DNA from: Streptomyces coeruleorubidus
GTDB lineage: Bacteria; Actinomycetota; Actinomycetes; Streptomycetales; Streptomycetaceae
Direction of reading: 5' to 3'
Assembly: GCF_008705135.1 (NCBI RefSeq)
Contig: NZ_CP023694.1
Location: 5,127,001-5,191,000 of the forward strand
Length of the DNA: 64,000 nucleotides
Shown: positions 34,336 through 43,663 of the stretch, piece by piece
How positions within the stretch are numbered: the stretch's first letter is position 1
Layout: every line of letters starts with the position of its first letter
Made by a program: the position numbers and the translations under genes
Notes under the pieces: model-generated
What the model was told of the DNA's origin: nothing
Seen by the model: the letters and a program-made list of their open reading frames with translations, nothing else
The model's database searches: none

Positions 34336-35204
34336 CGGGGGCGGCTGAGATGTCCATGGGTGCGGCCGTGGCGTGCATGGGTGCGGCGGTCTTGCTGCTG
34401 GGGGAGCGTCAATCGGCGGCACGGCGGGCGCGGTTGCTGCTCGCGGGCGGCGGGACCGTCGGGACCGGGCCGCCCGGATGGCGGCGGATGGCCGGTGAGG
34501 TGCGGCGGGTCCGTGGGCGGCTGCGGGCCGAGTGGTGGGCGCCGGTGACCGGGCTGGTGCTCGCGGTGCTCGGGGCGTCGGTGCTGCCCGTCGTCCTGGG
34601 TGCGGCCGGGGTGCCGCTGCTGCGGCGGGTCCGGTTGGCCGGCCAGGCGCGGCGGGACCGGGAGCGCCGGGCCGACGCGGTGATCGCGTTGTGCGGGGCG
34701 CTCGCCGGGGAGGTGCGGGCCGGACGCCAGCCGGGAGAGGCGCTGCTGCGGGCCGCGCGGGACTGCGGCGGACTCGCGGACGCACAGGCGACCGTGCTGG
34801 CGGCGGCACGGTTCGGCGGCGACGTGCCGGACGCGCTCGCGACCGCCGCGGGGCAACCGGGTGCCGAGGGGCTGCGGGGACTCGCGGCGTGCTGGCGGGT
34901 GGCCGTGGATCAGGGCGCGGGGCTCGCGGCCGGACTCGACCGGCTCGCCGCCGCCCTGCGCGCCGAACGGGACCAACGGTCCGACCTGCGCGCCCAGTTG
35001 GCGGGTGCCCGGGCCACGGCGGTGCTGCTCGCCGGTCTGCCTGCTCTGGGCCTCCTCATCGGCACCGCGCTCGGCGCCGACCCCCTCCATGTCCTGCTCC
35101 ACACCACGGCGGGCCTGGGCTGTCTGGTGACCGGCGGTGTGCTGGAGGGCCTGGGGCTGTGGTGGGTGCTGCGGATCGTGCGGGGCGCGGAGGTGGCGGC
35201 ATGA
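34332..35204 (+). CDS. tadB: TadB-like inner-membrane pilus platform protein
   Basis: A 290-residue type II secretion F-domain protein. Two N-terminal membrane segments precede the cytoplasmic helical F domain (CGALAGEVRAGRQPGEALLRAARDCGG; GLAAGLDRLAAALRAERDQR), then two C-terminal membrane segments. ATG at 34332 overlaps the tadA stop (ATGA). Partner of TadC in the membrane platform; the same-strand next gene overlaps by 4 bp. Confidence 0.9.
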   Translation: MTGAAEMSMGAAVACMGAAVLLLGERQSAARRARLLLAGGGTVGTGPPGWRRMAGEVRRVRGRLRAEWWAPVTGLVLAVLGASVLPVVLGAAGVPLLRRVRLAGQARRDRERRADAVIALCGALAGEVRAGRQPGEALLRAARDCGGLADAQATVLAAARFGGDVPDALATAAGQPGAEGLRGLAACWRVAVDQGAGLAAGLDRLAAALRAERDQRSDLRAQLAGARATAVLLAGLPALGLLIGTALGADPLHVLLHTTAGLGCLVTGGVLEGLGLWWVLRIVRGAEVAA

Positions 35205-35989
35205 GCGCAGAAGTTGTCCACAGGCTGGGGGTGACGCTGGGGATCGCGCTGGCCCTCTGGTGGTCGGTGCTCCGGCTCAAGCAGGCCCGGCACCGCCGGA
35301 GGATACGGCGCCGGCTGGCCGAGCTGTCGCCCCGCGACGCGACCGCTTCCGTCCCGCGCCTGGCCCTGAGCCGGACCGCGCGGAGATGGCTGGCCCCCGT
35401 GGGCGTGGCGTGTGCCGCGTGGGCGCTGACCGGCGGCCTGGTCGGTGTCGCCGTCGGGCTGGCCGGCGCCGTGGGGATGTGGCGATGGCGGCTGCGGCGG
35501 GAGGCGGCCGGCAGGGACCCACGGGCACCCGACCTCGCCGAGGCGGCGCGGCAACTGCCCCTCGCCGCCGACCTGCTGGCGGCCTGCATCGCGGCGGGCG
35601 CCGGCCCGGTGATCGCCGCGCAGGCCGTGGGAGAGGCCCTGGGAGGCCCGGTGGGTGACGCTCTGGCCCAGGGTGCGGCGGAGGTACGGCTGGGCGGCGA
35701 ACCGGGCGCCGCCTGGCGGAGATTGGCCGCCCTCCCGGGCGCCGGAGGACTGGCCCGGCTGCTCGAACGGGCCGATGTGTCAGGACTGCCCGCCGCCACA
35801 CCGGTCACACGACTCGCCGCAGAGGCCCGCGCCGACTGGGGCCGGGCCGCGACGGCCAGGGCACGCCGAGCGGGCGTCATGGTCAGCGCGCCGGTCGGGC
35901 TGTGCTTCCTGCCCGCGTTCATCGCGGTCGGCGTGCTGCCCGTGGTGATCGGGCTCGCGGGCGGGGTGCTCGGGAGGGGTGGTGGCTAG
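35201..35989 (+). CDS. tadC: TadC-like inner-membrane pilus platform protein
   Basis: A 262-residue F-domain protein with an N-terminal membrane segment, a second around residues 65-90, the helical domain (LPLAADLLAACIAAGAGPVIAAQAVGEALGG) and a C-terminal hydrophobic pair (GLCFLPAFIAVGVLPVVIGLAGG). ATG at 35201 in an ATGA overlap with tadB. Forms the platform with TadB. Confidence 0.9.
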   Translation: MSAEVVHRLGVTLGIALALWWSVLRLKQARHRRRIRRRLAELSPRDATASVPRLALSRTARRWLAPVGVACAAWALTGGLVGVAVGLAGAVGMWRWRLRREAAGRDPRAPDLAEAARQLPLAADLLAACIAAGAGPVIAAQAVGEALGGPVGDALAQGAAEVRLGGEPGAAWRRLAALPGAGGLARLLERADVSGLPAATPVTRLAAEARADWGRAATARARRAGVMVSAPVGLCFLPAFIAVGVLPVVIGLAGGVLGRGGG

Positions 35990-36062
35990 GCGGAGACCCG
36001 GATCGGCGGAACAAGCCGGCGACGACCAGAAGAAGTTCGAACTCTTTCCTACGGGGGTTGAG

Positions 36063-36272
36063 ATGTATCAGACGGTACGGGCACGGCTGGGTGCCCTGGT
36101 GTGCGGGGCGCGTGCGGCGCGGAGGGACGCGGGGATGGTCACCTCCGAGTACGCGATGGGAATCGTCGCGGCGGTGGCGTTCGCGGTGGTGCTCTACAAG
36201 GTCATCACAAGCGGTGCGGTCAGCGCGGAGCTCCAGAACATCGTGAAGGACGCCCTCAATGCGCGGATGTGA
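36063..36272 (+). CDS. Flp-type pilin precursor (DUF4244)
   Basis: A 69-residue prepilin. A basic leader is followed by the processing site RDAG/MVTSEYAMG, with Gly before the cut and Glu at +5, then one hydrophobic helix (IVAAVAFAVVLYKVI) and a short tail. This is the small Flp/DUF4244 pilin typical of actinobacterial Tad loci. ATG at 36063; 73 bp after tadC, suggesting possible separate regulation. The following gene starts 14 bp before its stop. Confidence 0.9.
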   Translation: MYQTVRARLGALVCGARAARRDAGMVTSEYAMGIVAAVAFAVVLYKVITSGAVSAELQNIVKDALNARM

Positions 36273-36624
36273 GCGGGGCGCGGACCGGGGGTTCGTCACG
36301 GCGGAGTCGGCCGTGGTGCTGCCCGTGCTGGTGATGTTCGCGATGGCGCTGGTGTGGGGACTGCTGGTGGTGGCCGCGCAGATCCAGTGCGTGGACGCGG
36401 CACGGACGGGCGCCCGCGCGGCGGCGCGCCAGGACCCGCCCGACGCGGTCGTGCGACTGACCCGCGAGGCGGCACCGCCCGGCGCGAAGGTGACCGTCAA
36501 CCGGGGCGCGCAACACGTCCGGGTGGTTGTCGTGGCCGAGCCTCCGGTGCTGCGCGGCCTGTCGTTCGCCGTACGCGAGGAGGCCGTGGCGTCGGTGGAG
36601 GAGACGGTGGGGGTGGGCAGGTGA
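36259..36624 (+). CDS. TadE-like pseudopilin
   Basis: A 121-residue TadE-family protein. The prepilin-like motif RG/FVTAESAVVLPVL is followed by a membrane helix and an extracytoplasmic domain with DAARTGARAAAR. The start overlaps the pilin gene by 14 bp, and its stop overlaps the next start (GTGA). It is a minor pilus component. Confidence 0.87.
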   Translation: MRGCERGADRGFVTAESAVVLPVLVMFAMALVWGLLVVAAQIQCVDAARTGARAAARQDPPDAVVRLTREAAPPGAKVTVNRGAQHVRVVVVAEPPVLRGLSFAVREEAVASVEETVGVGR

Positions 36625-37040
36625 GACGGCAGCCGGGGGTGCGGGGCCGGGGCCTGAGACGGCGGGAAGCGAGGTGCCGGCAGGTGAGTGGTGCCGCTTT
36701 GGACCAGGGGTCCGCCACCGTCTGGAGTGTCGGGGCGATCGCCGTCCTGTGCGTGGTGTTCGGCATCGTCCTGGCGCTGGGGCAGGCCGTCGTGATCCGG
36801 CACCGTGCGGCGGGCGGTGCCGATCTCGCGGCGCTCGCGGCGGCGGACCACTGGGCCGAGGGCGGCACGGCGGCCTGCGCCCGGGCCGACCGGGTGGCCC
36901 GGGCACAGGGTGTCCGGCTCGTGCGGTGCGAGGTCGTCGGGGAGATCTCCGACGTGACGACGGCGTCGGGCCGGGGGCCGTTCGCGGCGGAGGTCAGGGC
37001 GCGGGCGGGGCCGCCTGTGGCCTCGTTGGGTCTTCCGTAG
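36621..37040 (+). CDS. TadE/TadG-like minor pseudopilin (Rv3654c-type)
   Basis: A protein of 139 residues from GTG 36621. An Arg-rich leader precedes LDQG/SATVWSVGAIAVLCVVFGIVLALGQ, a class-III-prepilin-like N-segment, then RHRAAGGADLAALAAADHW, a hallmark of the helicase/secretion-neighbourhood TadE-like family. It is the last gene of the tad unit. No prepilin peptidase gene lies in this operon. Confidence 0.85.
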   Translation: MRRQPGVRGRGLRRREARCRQVSGAALDQGSATVWSVGAIAVLCVVFGIVLALGQAVVIRHRAAGGADLAALAAADHWAEGGTAACARADRVARAQGVRLVRCEVVGEISDVTTASGRGPFAAEVRARAGPPVASLGLP

Positions 37041-37259
37041 GCCGGAGGGAAGCAGAGCCCGGGTGGTGCGGCTCCCTGGGTCTCTCGTCGGCGGTGATCG
37101 GCATGGGCCCGGGCGGGTGCTTGGCGTCTCTCCTGGGCCTCGCGGTGGCTCCTCTGGGTCTCCCGCCGGAGAGGACATGGCCCGGGTGGGTGCTCGGGTG
37201 CCCCTCCTGGACCTCCCGGCGCTCTCATGGGTGGGTGTCCCCTCCCGTCGGCGGGACCG

Positions 37260-39776
37260 TCAGAGCCCGGTCGGGCCCTCTGACGGCTCTCCTGAGCCTC
37301 CCGGCGGCTGCTCCTGCGTCTCCTTCTCCTCGGGAGCGCCTTCCAGCAGCACTGTGAGCAGCCGTACCGCCCCCCTCTTGTGCAGCGGGTCGTTGCCGTT
37401 GCCGCACTTGGGGGACTGGATGCAGGACGGGCAGCCGGCGTCGCACTCGCAGGAGGCGATGGCCTGGCGGGTGGCGGTCAGCCAGGTGCGGGCGGTGTGG
37501 AAGGCGCGCTCCGCGAAGCCCGCGCCGCCGGGATGGCCGTCGTAGACGAAGACCGTGGGCAGGAGCGTGTCGGGATGGAGCGGGATCGACACGCCGCCGA
37601 TGTCCCAGCGGTCGCAGGTCGCGAAGAGGGGCAGCAAGCCGATCGACGCGTGCTCGGCGGCGTGCAGGGAGCCGCCGAGGATCTCCGGGTTGATCCGGGC
37701 GCGGTCGAGCTGGTCCTCGGTGACGGTCCACCACACGGCCCGGGTGCGCAGCGTACGAGGAGGGAGGTCGAGTTTCGTCTCGCCCAGCACCTCACCGGTC
37801 ATGAGCCGTCTGCGGAGGAAGGAGACGACCTGGTTGGTGACCTCGACGGAGCCGTAGCACAGGCGGCCGTCGCCCCAGGGGACCTCGACGTCCGTCTCCA
37901 GCACGGAGATCGACGTCGTGTCGCGGGCGACCGTGGAGTACGGCGGGGCGGCCTCCTCGACGAGGGCGACGGAGTCCTCCAGGTCCAGCGACCGCACCAG
38001 GTACGTGCGGCCCTGGTGGAGGTGGACCGCTCCCTCGTGGACGGTCGAGTGCGCGGCGCCGGCGTCGACCGTGCCGAGCAGCCGGCCCGTGCCGGTCTCG
38101 ACGACCTGGATCGGGCGCCCGCCCTCACCGCGGATGTCGGTCAGGTCGGCGGCCCGCTCGCGTCGGGTCCAGTGCCAGGCCCTGGTGCGGCGGCGCAGCA
38201 GCTTGGCGGCCTCGAGCTGGGGGAGGAGGTCCTCGCAGGCCGGGCCGAACAGGTCGAGGTCCTCGTCCGTCAGGGGCAGTTCCTCGGCGGCCGCGCACAG
38301 GTGGGGGGCCAGCACGTAGGGGTTGTCCGGGTCGAGGACCGTCGACTCGACGGGCTGGTCGAACAGGGCCTCCGGGTGGTGGACGAGGAAGGTGTCCAGC
38401 GGGTCGTCGCGCGCGACCAGGACGGCCAGCGCCCCCTGCCCCGACCGTCCGGCCCGGCCCGCCTGCTGCCACAGGGAGGCGCGTGTGCCCGGGTAGCCGG
38501 CGATGACGACCGCGTCCAGGCCGGAGATGTCGATGCCGAGTTCGAGGGCGTTCGTCGCGGCGAGGCCCAGCAGTTCACCCGAATGGAGGGCGCGTTCGAG
38601 TGCGCGGCGCTCCTCCGGGAGATAACCGCCCCGGTACGCCGCGACACGCCGGGCCAGCGACCGGTCGACCTCCGCCAGTCGCTCCTGGGAGATGACGGAG
38701 ATCAGCTCGGCACCGCGCCGGGACCGTACGAAGGCGACCGAGCGCACGCCCTGCACGGTGAGGTCGGTGAGCAGGTCGGCGGCCTCGGCGGTGGCCGTGC
38801 GGCGGACGGGGGCGCCCTTCTCGCCGTGCAGCTCGGTCAGCGGCGGCTCCCAGAGGGCGAACACCAGTTCACCACGCGGGGAGGCGTCGTCGGCGACCTC
38901 CACCACCGGCAGGCCGGTGAGGCGGCGGGCGGCCACCGCGGGCTCGGCGGCGGTGGCCGAGGCCAGCAGGAACACCGGCGAGGCGCCGTAGCGGGCGCAC
39001 AGGCGGCGCAGCCGGCGCAGCACCTGGGCGACGTGCGAGCCGAAGACGCCGCGGTAGGTGTGGCACTCGTCGACGACTACGTACTTCAGCGACTTCAGGA
39101 AGGAGGACCAGCGGGTGTGGGACGGCAGGATGCCGCGGTGCAGCATGTCCGGGTTGGTCAGGACGTAGTTGGCGTACTGGCGGATCCACTCGCGCTCCTC
39201 GAACGGAGTGTCGCCGTCGTACACGGCGGTGCGTACCGAATGGCCCAACGGATGTGAAAGTTCCTTCACGGAGCGGCACTGATCCGCCGCAAGAGCCTTG
39301 GTGGGGGCCAGGTAGAGGGCGGTCGCGCCGCGGCCGTTCGGGGCCTCGGCGCCGTCCAGGAGGGTGGACAGGACCGGCGCGAGGTAGGCCAGGGACTTGC
39401 CGGAGGCCGTGCCGGTGGCGACGACGACCGATTCGCCGTCCAGCGCGTGCTCCGCCGCACGCGCCTGATGGGCCCAGGGATGCTCGATGCCCGCGGCCCG
39501 CACGGCCGCCACGACCTCGGCGCGGATCCGGTCCGGCCAGACGGCATGCCGACCCTCGCGCGGGGGCAAGTGCTCCGTATGAGTAATGCGCGAAGCCCTG
39601 CTCGGACCGGACGCGAGGCGGTCCAGGACCGCGCCCGGCGCGGGTCGGGAGGCGGGGTCCGTCGGGGGTCGATCGGATCGGTGATTCTTGGCCATCGGCA
39701 CCGAGTGTGTCACTGGCGTGACGGACAATGGAGCCAAGGCGTCGTGCACGCCTGCCCGTAAGTGATTGAATGCCAT
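37260..39776 (-). CDS. DEAD/DEAH-box helicase with C-terminal zinc domain (MrfA/YprA-like)
   Basis: An 838-residue superfamily-2 helicase. Motif I VVATGTASGKS (about residue 115), motif II VVDECHTY, motif III ASATA and motif VI QQAGRAGRSGQ are clear. The C-terminus has four cysteines in CECDAGCPSCIQSPKC, the DUF1998 zinc-binding domain. B. subtilis MrfA with this layout repairs mitomycin adducts. The start ATG 39776 is chosen by conservation I remember; ATG 39695 is possible. It is divergent from bldG with only 79 bp between. Confidence 0.93.
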   Translation of the reverse strand: MAFNHLRAGVHDALAPLSVTPVTHSVPMAKNHRSDRPPTDPASRPAPGAVLDRLASGPSRASRITHTEHLPPREGRHAVWPDRIRAEVVAAVRAAGIEHPWAHQARAAEHALDGESVVVATGTASGKSLAYLAPVLSTLLDGAEAPNGRGATALYLAPTKALAADQCRSVKELSHPLGHSVRTAVYDGDTPFEEREWIRQYANYVLTNPDMLHRGILPSHTRWSSFLKSLKYVVVDECHTYRGVFGSHVAQVLRRLRRLCARYGASPVFLLASATAAEPAVAARRLTGLPVVEVADDASPRGELVFALWEPPLTELHGEKGAPVRRTATAEAADLLTDLTVQGVRSVAFVRSRRGAELISVISQERLAEVDRSLARRVAAYRGGYLPEERRALERALHSGELLGLAATNALELGIDISGLDAVVIAGYPGTRASLWQQAGRAGRSGQGALAVLVARDDPLDTFLVHHPEALFDQPVESTVLDPDNPYVLAPHLCAAAEELPLTDEDLDLFGPACEDLLPQLEAAKLLRRRTRAWHWTRRERAADLTDIRGEGGRPIQVVETGTGRLLGTVDAGAAHSTVHEGAVHLHQGRTYLVRSLDLEDSVALVEEAAPPYSTVARDTTSISVLETDVEVPWGDGRLCYGSVEVTNQVVSFLRRRLMTGEVLGETKLDLPPRTLRTRAVWWTVTEDQLDRARINPEILGGSLHAAEHASIGLLPLFATCDRWDIGGVSIPLHPDTLLPTVFVYDGHPGGAGFAERAFHTARTWLTATRQAIASCECDAGCPSCIQSPKCGNGNDPLHKRGAVRLLTVLLEGAPEEKETQEQPPGGSGEPSEGPTGL

Positions 39777-39855
39777 CGCGGCTGGCGAACCGTCCAGGGG
39801 ACGAAGCCGAGGTGCCCCAAGGGCGACCGCTCGATAGCAAGGTGCTGGAGGATCC

Positions 39856-40197
39856 GTGGACCTGTCCCTGTCGACCGAGACCATGGGCGATCGCACGATC
39901 GTCAGGGTCGGTGGCGAAATCGACGTATATACCGCGCCCAAGTTGCGCGAGCAGTTGGTCGAGCTGGTGAACGACGGCAGTTTCCACCTTGTCGTCGACA
40001 TGGAGGGCGTGGACTTCCTCGACTCCACCGGGCTCGGCGTGCTGGTCGGCGGCCTGAAGCGTGTGCGAGCCCATGAGGGCTCCCTGCGCCTGGTCTGCAA
40101 CCAGGAGCGCATTCTGAAGATCTTCCGCATCACCGGCCTCACCAAGGTGTTCCCCATTCACACCTCGGTCGAGGAAGCGGTGGCGGCGACCGACTGA
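39856..40197 (+). CDS. bldG: anti-sigma factor antagonist BldG
   Basis: A 113-residue STAS protein. The phosphorylatable serine is S57 in DFLDSTGLGVLVGG. It starts at GTG 39856. In S. coelicolor BldG (SCO3549) controls aerial development, antibiotic production and stress sigma factor SigH by binding anti-sigma factors when unphosphorylated. The next gene on the same strand, 136 bp downstream, encodes the partner kinase-type anti-sigma factor. Confidence 0.97.
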   Translation: MDLSLSTETMGDRTIVRVGGEIDVYTAPKLREQLVELVNDGSFHLVVDMEGVDFLDSTGLGVLVGGLKRVRAHEGSLRLVCNQERILKIFRITGLTKVFPIHTSVEEAVAATD

Positions 40198-40333
40198 CCA
40201 CCGGACCCGGGCCTTGTGCCCGGGCCGGCCGAAGTCGCGGCAAGAGTTCGGCAGAAGTGAAGACCGAGGGGGCCCGGGCTTTTCGGCGGCCCGGAGCCTC
40301 TCGACAGCACGCCCGAAGTTGCGAGGGGGATGC

Positions 40334-40771
40334 ATGGCCACCGTTGAGCTCCGCTTCAGCGCGCTGCCCGAGCACGTCAGGACCGCCCGGCTGGTGGCGG
40401 CCGCGGTGGCGCGCAGGGCCGGGGTGGACGAGGCCGTCCTCGACGAGGTCAGGCTCGCCGTCGGCGAGGCCTGCACGCGGGCCGTCGGCCTGCACCAGAC
40501 CGGCGGGATCTCGGCACCGGTGAAGGTGCTGCTGATCGAGGAGGAGAAACAGTTCTCCATCGAGGTCGGCGACGAGGCCCCGCATGCGGTTCCCGGAGAG
40601 CGCGGGCCCGGAGCAGGACCCGGCGACCCCGACGGTGAGGCCGATGAGGACGAGATGGGCCTCGCCGTCATCAGCGGACTCGTCGACGATGTCGAGGTCA
40701 GCGCGGGGGAGCACGGCGGGTCGATCAAGATGACCTGGCCGACCACACCACCGCCGACGATCCTGGCCTGA
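40334..40771 (+). CDS. RsbW-like anti-sigma factor, BldG partner
   Basis: A 145-residue HATPase-type anti-sigma factor. The N-box is present as DEVRLAVGEACTRAV, where the usual Asn is replaced by Ala/Cys, and the G-box DEMGLAVISGLVDDV. The His kinase-like fold is short and the N-box change may reduce ATP binding. A glycine/acidic insertion (GERGPGAGPGDPDGEADEDE) is unusual. ATG at 40334 has GAGGGGG upstream. Counterpart of SCO3548, co-transcribed with bldG there. Confidence 0.88.
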   Translation: MATVELRFSALPEHVRTARLVAAAVARRAGVDEAVLDEVRLAVGEACTRAVGLHQTGGISAPVKVLLIEEEKQFSIEVGDEAPHAVPGERGPGAGPGDPDGEADEDEMGLAVISGLVDDVEVSAGEHGGSIKMTWPTTPPPTILA

Positions 40772-40795
40772 CCGGCCACCGCGCACACCCGTTCT

Positions 40796-40829
40796 TGACG
40801 AAGGGCCCCACCCGTGGGGCCCTTCGTCA
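40796..40829 (+). terminator. 15-bp perfect hairpin after the anti-sigma gene
   Basis: Arms 40796-40810 and 40815-40829 (TGACGAAGGGCCCCA and complement), 4-base loop. It ends the bldG operon. Confidence 0.9.
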
Positions 40830-40879
40830 TGTGCGGCTGTCAGTGGTCGCCTTTACAGTAGTTCCTGTGCCGTTCGTCG

Positions 40880-41002
40880 CGTGAATTCGTTCACGATCAT
40901 TCGCATGCTCCACGGCAGTCCGAGAATGCTTTCAGGGCATTACCTCAGACGGCCAATTCCGCTTATCGCGCTCTGTTTTGATCAGGTTCCGGTACCTACA
41001 AT
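40880..41002 (+). promoter_or_regulatory. hppA promoter region
   Basis: A good -10 hexamer TACAAT lies at 40997-41002, 44 bp before the hppA start; the -35 (near 40974-40979, TGTTTT) is poor. A small dyad CGTGAA-TTCG-TTCACG at 40880-40895 upstream could be an operator. The region is AT-richer than average. Confidence 0.45.
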
Positions 41003-41045
41003 CCCGTCCACATCTTGAGCTCAGCCCAAGCGTCAAGGAGGACGA

Positions 41046-43451
41046 ATGGCGGGGCTTTTCAACTCACCACAGTCGGGCCATCCCACAGACCTCGCAGCCG
41101 CCGTACTGACCGATGGCAACCGCGTTCTCGTCGTGGTCATCGCGGTCGTCGCGCTGGCGGCACTCGTGGTCGCGGGCGTCCTGGTACGCCAGGTACTCGC
41201 GGCCGGCGAGGGCACCGACAGCATGAAGGAGATCGCGGCGGCGGTCCAGGAAGGCGCGAACGCCTATCTGGCACGACAGCTGCGCACGCTCGGCGTATTC
41301 GCCGTGATCGTGTTCTTCCTGCTCATGCTGCTGCCCGCGGACGACTGGAATCAGCGTGCCGGTCGTTCGGTGTTCTTCCTGATCGGAGCGGCGTTCTCGG
41401 CGGCCACCGGCTATATCGGCATGTGGCTCGCCGTGCGCAGCAATGTGCGTGTCGCGGCGGCGGCGCGTGAAGCGACACCGGCGGAAGGCGAGCCGGAAAA
41501 GGATCTCACCACCGTCTCGCACAAAGCGATGAAGATCGCATTTCGCACGGGTGGCGTCGTCGGCATGTTCACGGTGGGCCTCGGCCTGCTGGGCGCCTCC
41601 TGCGTGGTGCTGGTGTACGCGGCCGACGCGCCGAAGGTGCTCGAGGGCTTCGGCCTCGGGGCCGCGCTGATCGCGATGTTCATGCGTGTCGGCGGCGGCA
41701 TCTTCACCAAGGCCGCCGACGTCGGCGCCGACCTGGTCGGCAAGGTCGAACAGGGCATTCCGGAGGACGACCCGCGCAATGCCGCGACCATCGCCGACAA
41801 CGTGGGCGACAACGTCGGCGACTGCGCGGGCATGGCGGCCGACCTCTTCGAGTCGTACGCCGTGACCCTGGTCGCCGCGCTGATCCTGGGCTCGGCGGCC
41901 TTCGGTGACGCCGGCCTCGGCTTCCCGCTGCTCGTGCCGGCGATCGGTGTGATCACCGCCATGATCGGCATCTTCGCGGTGGCTCCGAGGCGGGCCGACC
42001 GTAGCGGCATGAGCGCCATCAACCGCGGGTTCTTCATCTCCGCGGTGATCTCGCTCGTGCTGGTGGCCGTGGCCGTCTTCGTCTACCTGCCCGGGAAGTA
42101 CTCGGACCTCGACGGCGTGACGGACGCGGCGATCACGGGCAAGGACGGCGACCCCCGGATCCTCGCGCTCGTGGCGGTGGCCATCGGCATCGTGCTCGCC
42201 GCCGTGATCCAGCAACTGACCGGCTACTTCACCGAGACCACCCGGCGTCCCGTCCGGGACATCGGCAAGACCTCGCTCACCGGCCCGGCCACCGTCGTCC
42301 TCGCCGGTATCTCCGTGGGTCTCGAATCCGCCGTCTACACCGCCCTGTTGATCGGCCTCGGCGTGTACGGGGCGTTCCTGCTCGGCGGTACGTCGATCAT
42401 GCTGGCGCTGTTCGCGGTGGCGCTGGCGGGCACCGGCCTGCTCACCACGGTCGGCGTGATCGTCGCGATGGACACCTTCGGGCCCGTCTCCGACAACGCG
42501 CAGGGCATCGCGGAGATGTCCGGCGACGTCCAGGGCGCGGGAGCGCAGGTGCTCACGAACCTGGACGCGGTCGGCAACACCACCAAGGCGATCACCAAGG
42601 GCATCGCGATCGCCACGGCCGTGCTCGCGGCGGCGGCGCTGTTCGGGTCGTACCGGGACGCGATCTTCACCGGAGCCCGAGACGTGGGCGAGCAGTTGTC
42701 CGGGGCGGGGGCGCCGCTGAGCCTGATGATGGACATCTCGCAGCCCAACAACCTCGTGGGTCTCATCGCGGGCGCGGCGGTCGTCTTCCTCTTCTCGGGG
42801 CTGGCGATCAACGCCGTGTCGCGGTCGGCCGGTGCTGTGGTCTTCGAAGTGCGGCGCCAGTTCCGCGAGCGGCCCGGGATCATGGACTACACGGAGAAAC
42901 CGGAGTACGGCAAGGTCGTCGACATCTGTACCAAGGACGCCTTGCGCGAGCTCGCCACGCCCGGTCTGCTCGCCGTGATGGCGCCCATCTTCATCGGGTT
43001 CACGCTCGGCGTCGGCCCGCTCGGCGCGTTCCTGGCCGGCGCGATCGGCGCGGGCACGCTGATGGCGGTGTTCCTGGCCAACTCCGGTGGCGCCTGGGAC
43101 AACGCCAAGAAGCTCGTCGAGGACGGCCACCACGGAGGCAAGGGCAGTGAGGCCCACGCGGCGACCGTGATCGGCGACACCGTCGGCGACCCCTTCAAGG
43201 ACACCGCCGGTCCGGCGATCAACCCGCTGCTCAAGGTCATGAACCTGGTGTCGCTGCTCATCGCGCCCGCGGTGATCAAATTCTCCTACGGCCCGGACAA
43301 GAGCATCGGAGTACGGATCCTGATCGCGGCCCTCGCGTTCGTCGTCATCGCGGGTGCGGTGTACGTGTCAAAGCGGCGCGGAATCGCCATGGGTGACGAA
43401 GACAACGCCGAACCGAAGCCCAAGTCGGTGGACCCGGCGGTGGTTTCGTAG
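41046..43451 (+). CDS. hppA: K+-independent H+-translocating pyrophosphatase
   Basis: An 801-residue membrane pyrophosphatase with 15-17 membrane segments. The active site motifs are DVGADLVGKVEQGIPEDDPRN, NVGDNVGD and GDTVGDPFKDTAGPA. GNTTKAITKG has Lys where K+-dependent enzymes have Ala, which places it in the K+-independent, proton-pumping class. It couples hydrolysis of pyrophosphate to proton export. AAGGAGG lies 5 bases before the ATG at 41046. Confidence 0.96.
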   Translation: MAGLFNSPQSGHPTDLAAAVLTDGNRVLVVVIAVVALAALVVAGVLVRQVLAAGEGTDSMKEIAAAVQEGANAYLARQLRTLGVFAVIVFFLLMLLPADDWNQRAGRSVFFLIGAAFSAATGYIGMWLAVRSNVRVAAAAREATPAEGEPEKDLTTVSHKAMKIAFRTGGVVGMFTVGLGLLGASCVVLVYAADAPKVLEGFGLGAALIAMFMRVGGGIFTKAADVGADLVGKVEQGIPEDDPRNAATIADNVGDNVGDCAGMAADLFESYAVTLVAALILGSAAFGDAGLGFPLLVPAIGVITAMIGIFAVAPRRADRSGMSAINRGFFISAVISLVLVAVAVFVYLPGKYSDLDGVTDAAITGKDGDPRILALVAVAIGIVLAAVIQQLTGYFTETTRRPVRDIGKTSLTGPATVVLAGISVGLESAVYTALLIGLGVYGAFLLGGTSIMLALFAVALAGTGLLTTVGVIVAMDTFGPVSDNAQGIAEMSGDVQGAGAQVLTNLDAVGNTTKAITKGIAIATAVLAAAALFGSYRDAIFTGARDVGEQLSGAGAPLSLMMDISQPNNLVGLIAGAAVVFLFSGLAINAVSRSAGAVVFEVRRQFRERPGIMDYTEKPEYGKVVDICTKDALRELATPGLLAVMAPIFIGFTLGVGPLGAFLAGAIGAGTLMAVFLANSGGAWDNAKKLVEDGHHGGKGSEAHAATVIGDTVGDPFKDTAGPAINPLLKVMNLVSLLIAPAVIKFSYGPDKSIGVRILIAALAFVVIAGAVYVSKRRGIAMGDEDNAEPKPKSVDPAVVS

Positions 43452-43479
43452 GGAGGTCGTCCAAGCCCCAGCTCAAGGT

Positions 43480-43517
43480 GCGGGCGGGCGGCGCGCATTG
43501 ACGCGTCGCCCGCCCGC
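43480..43517 (+). terminator. 16-bp hairpin after hppA
   Basis: Arms 43480-43495 and 43502-43517 pair with one wobble; a TCTGTGTGTGT tract follows. Confidence 0.85.
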
Positions 43518-43663
43518 TCTGTGTGTGTCCACCACCGCGCCGTGAGGCTTCTCTCGCTTGGTGCAAAAGGCTACAAAAGGGTCTTAATAGACTCTCGGCG
43601 TGCGGTTGCCGTGCATCTGGCGTGTATGTTCCGGGGCCGAGAGCCATGGAAGGGACCAAACCG

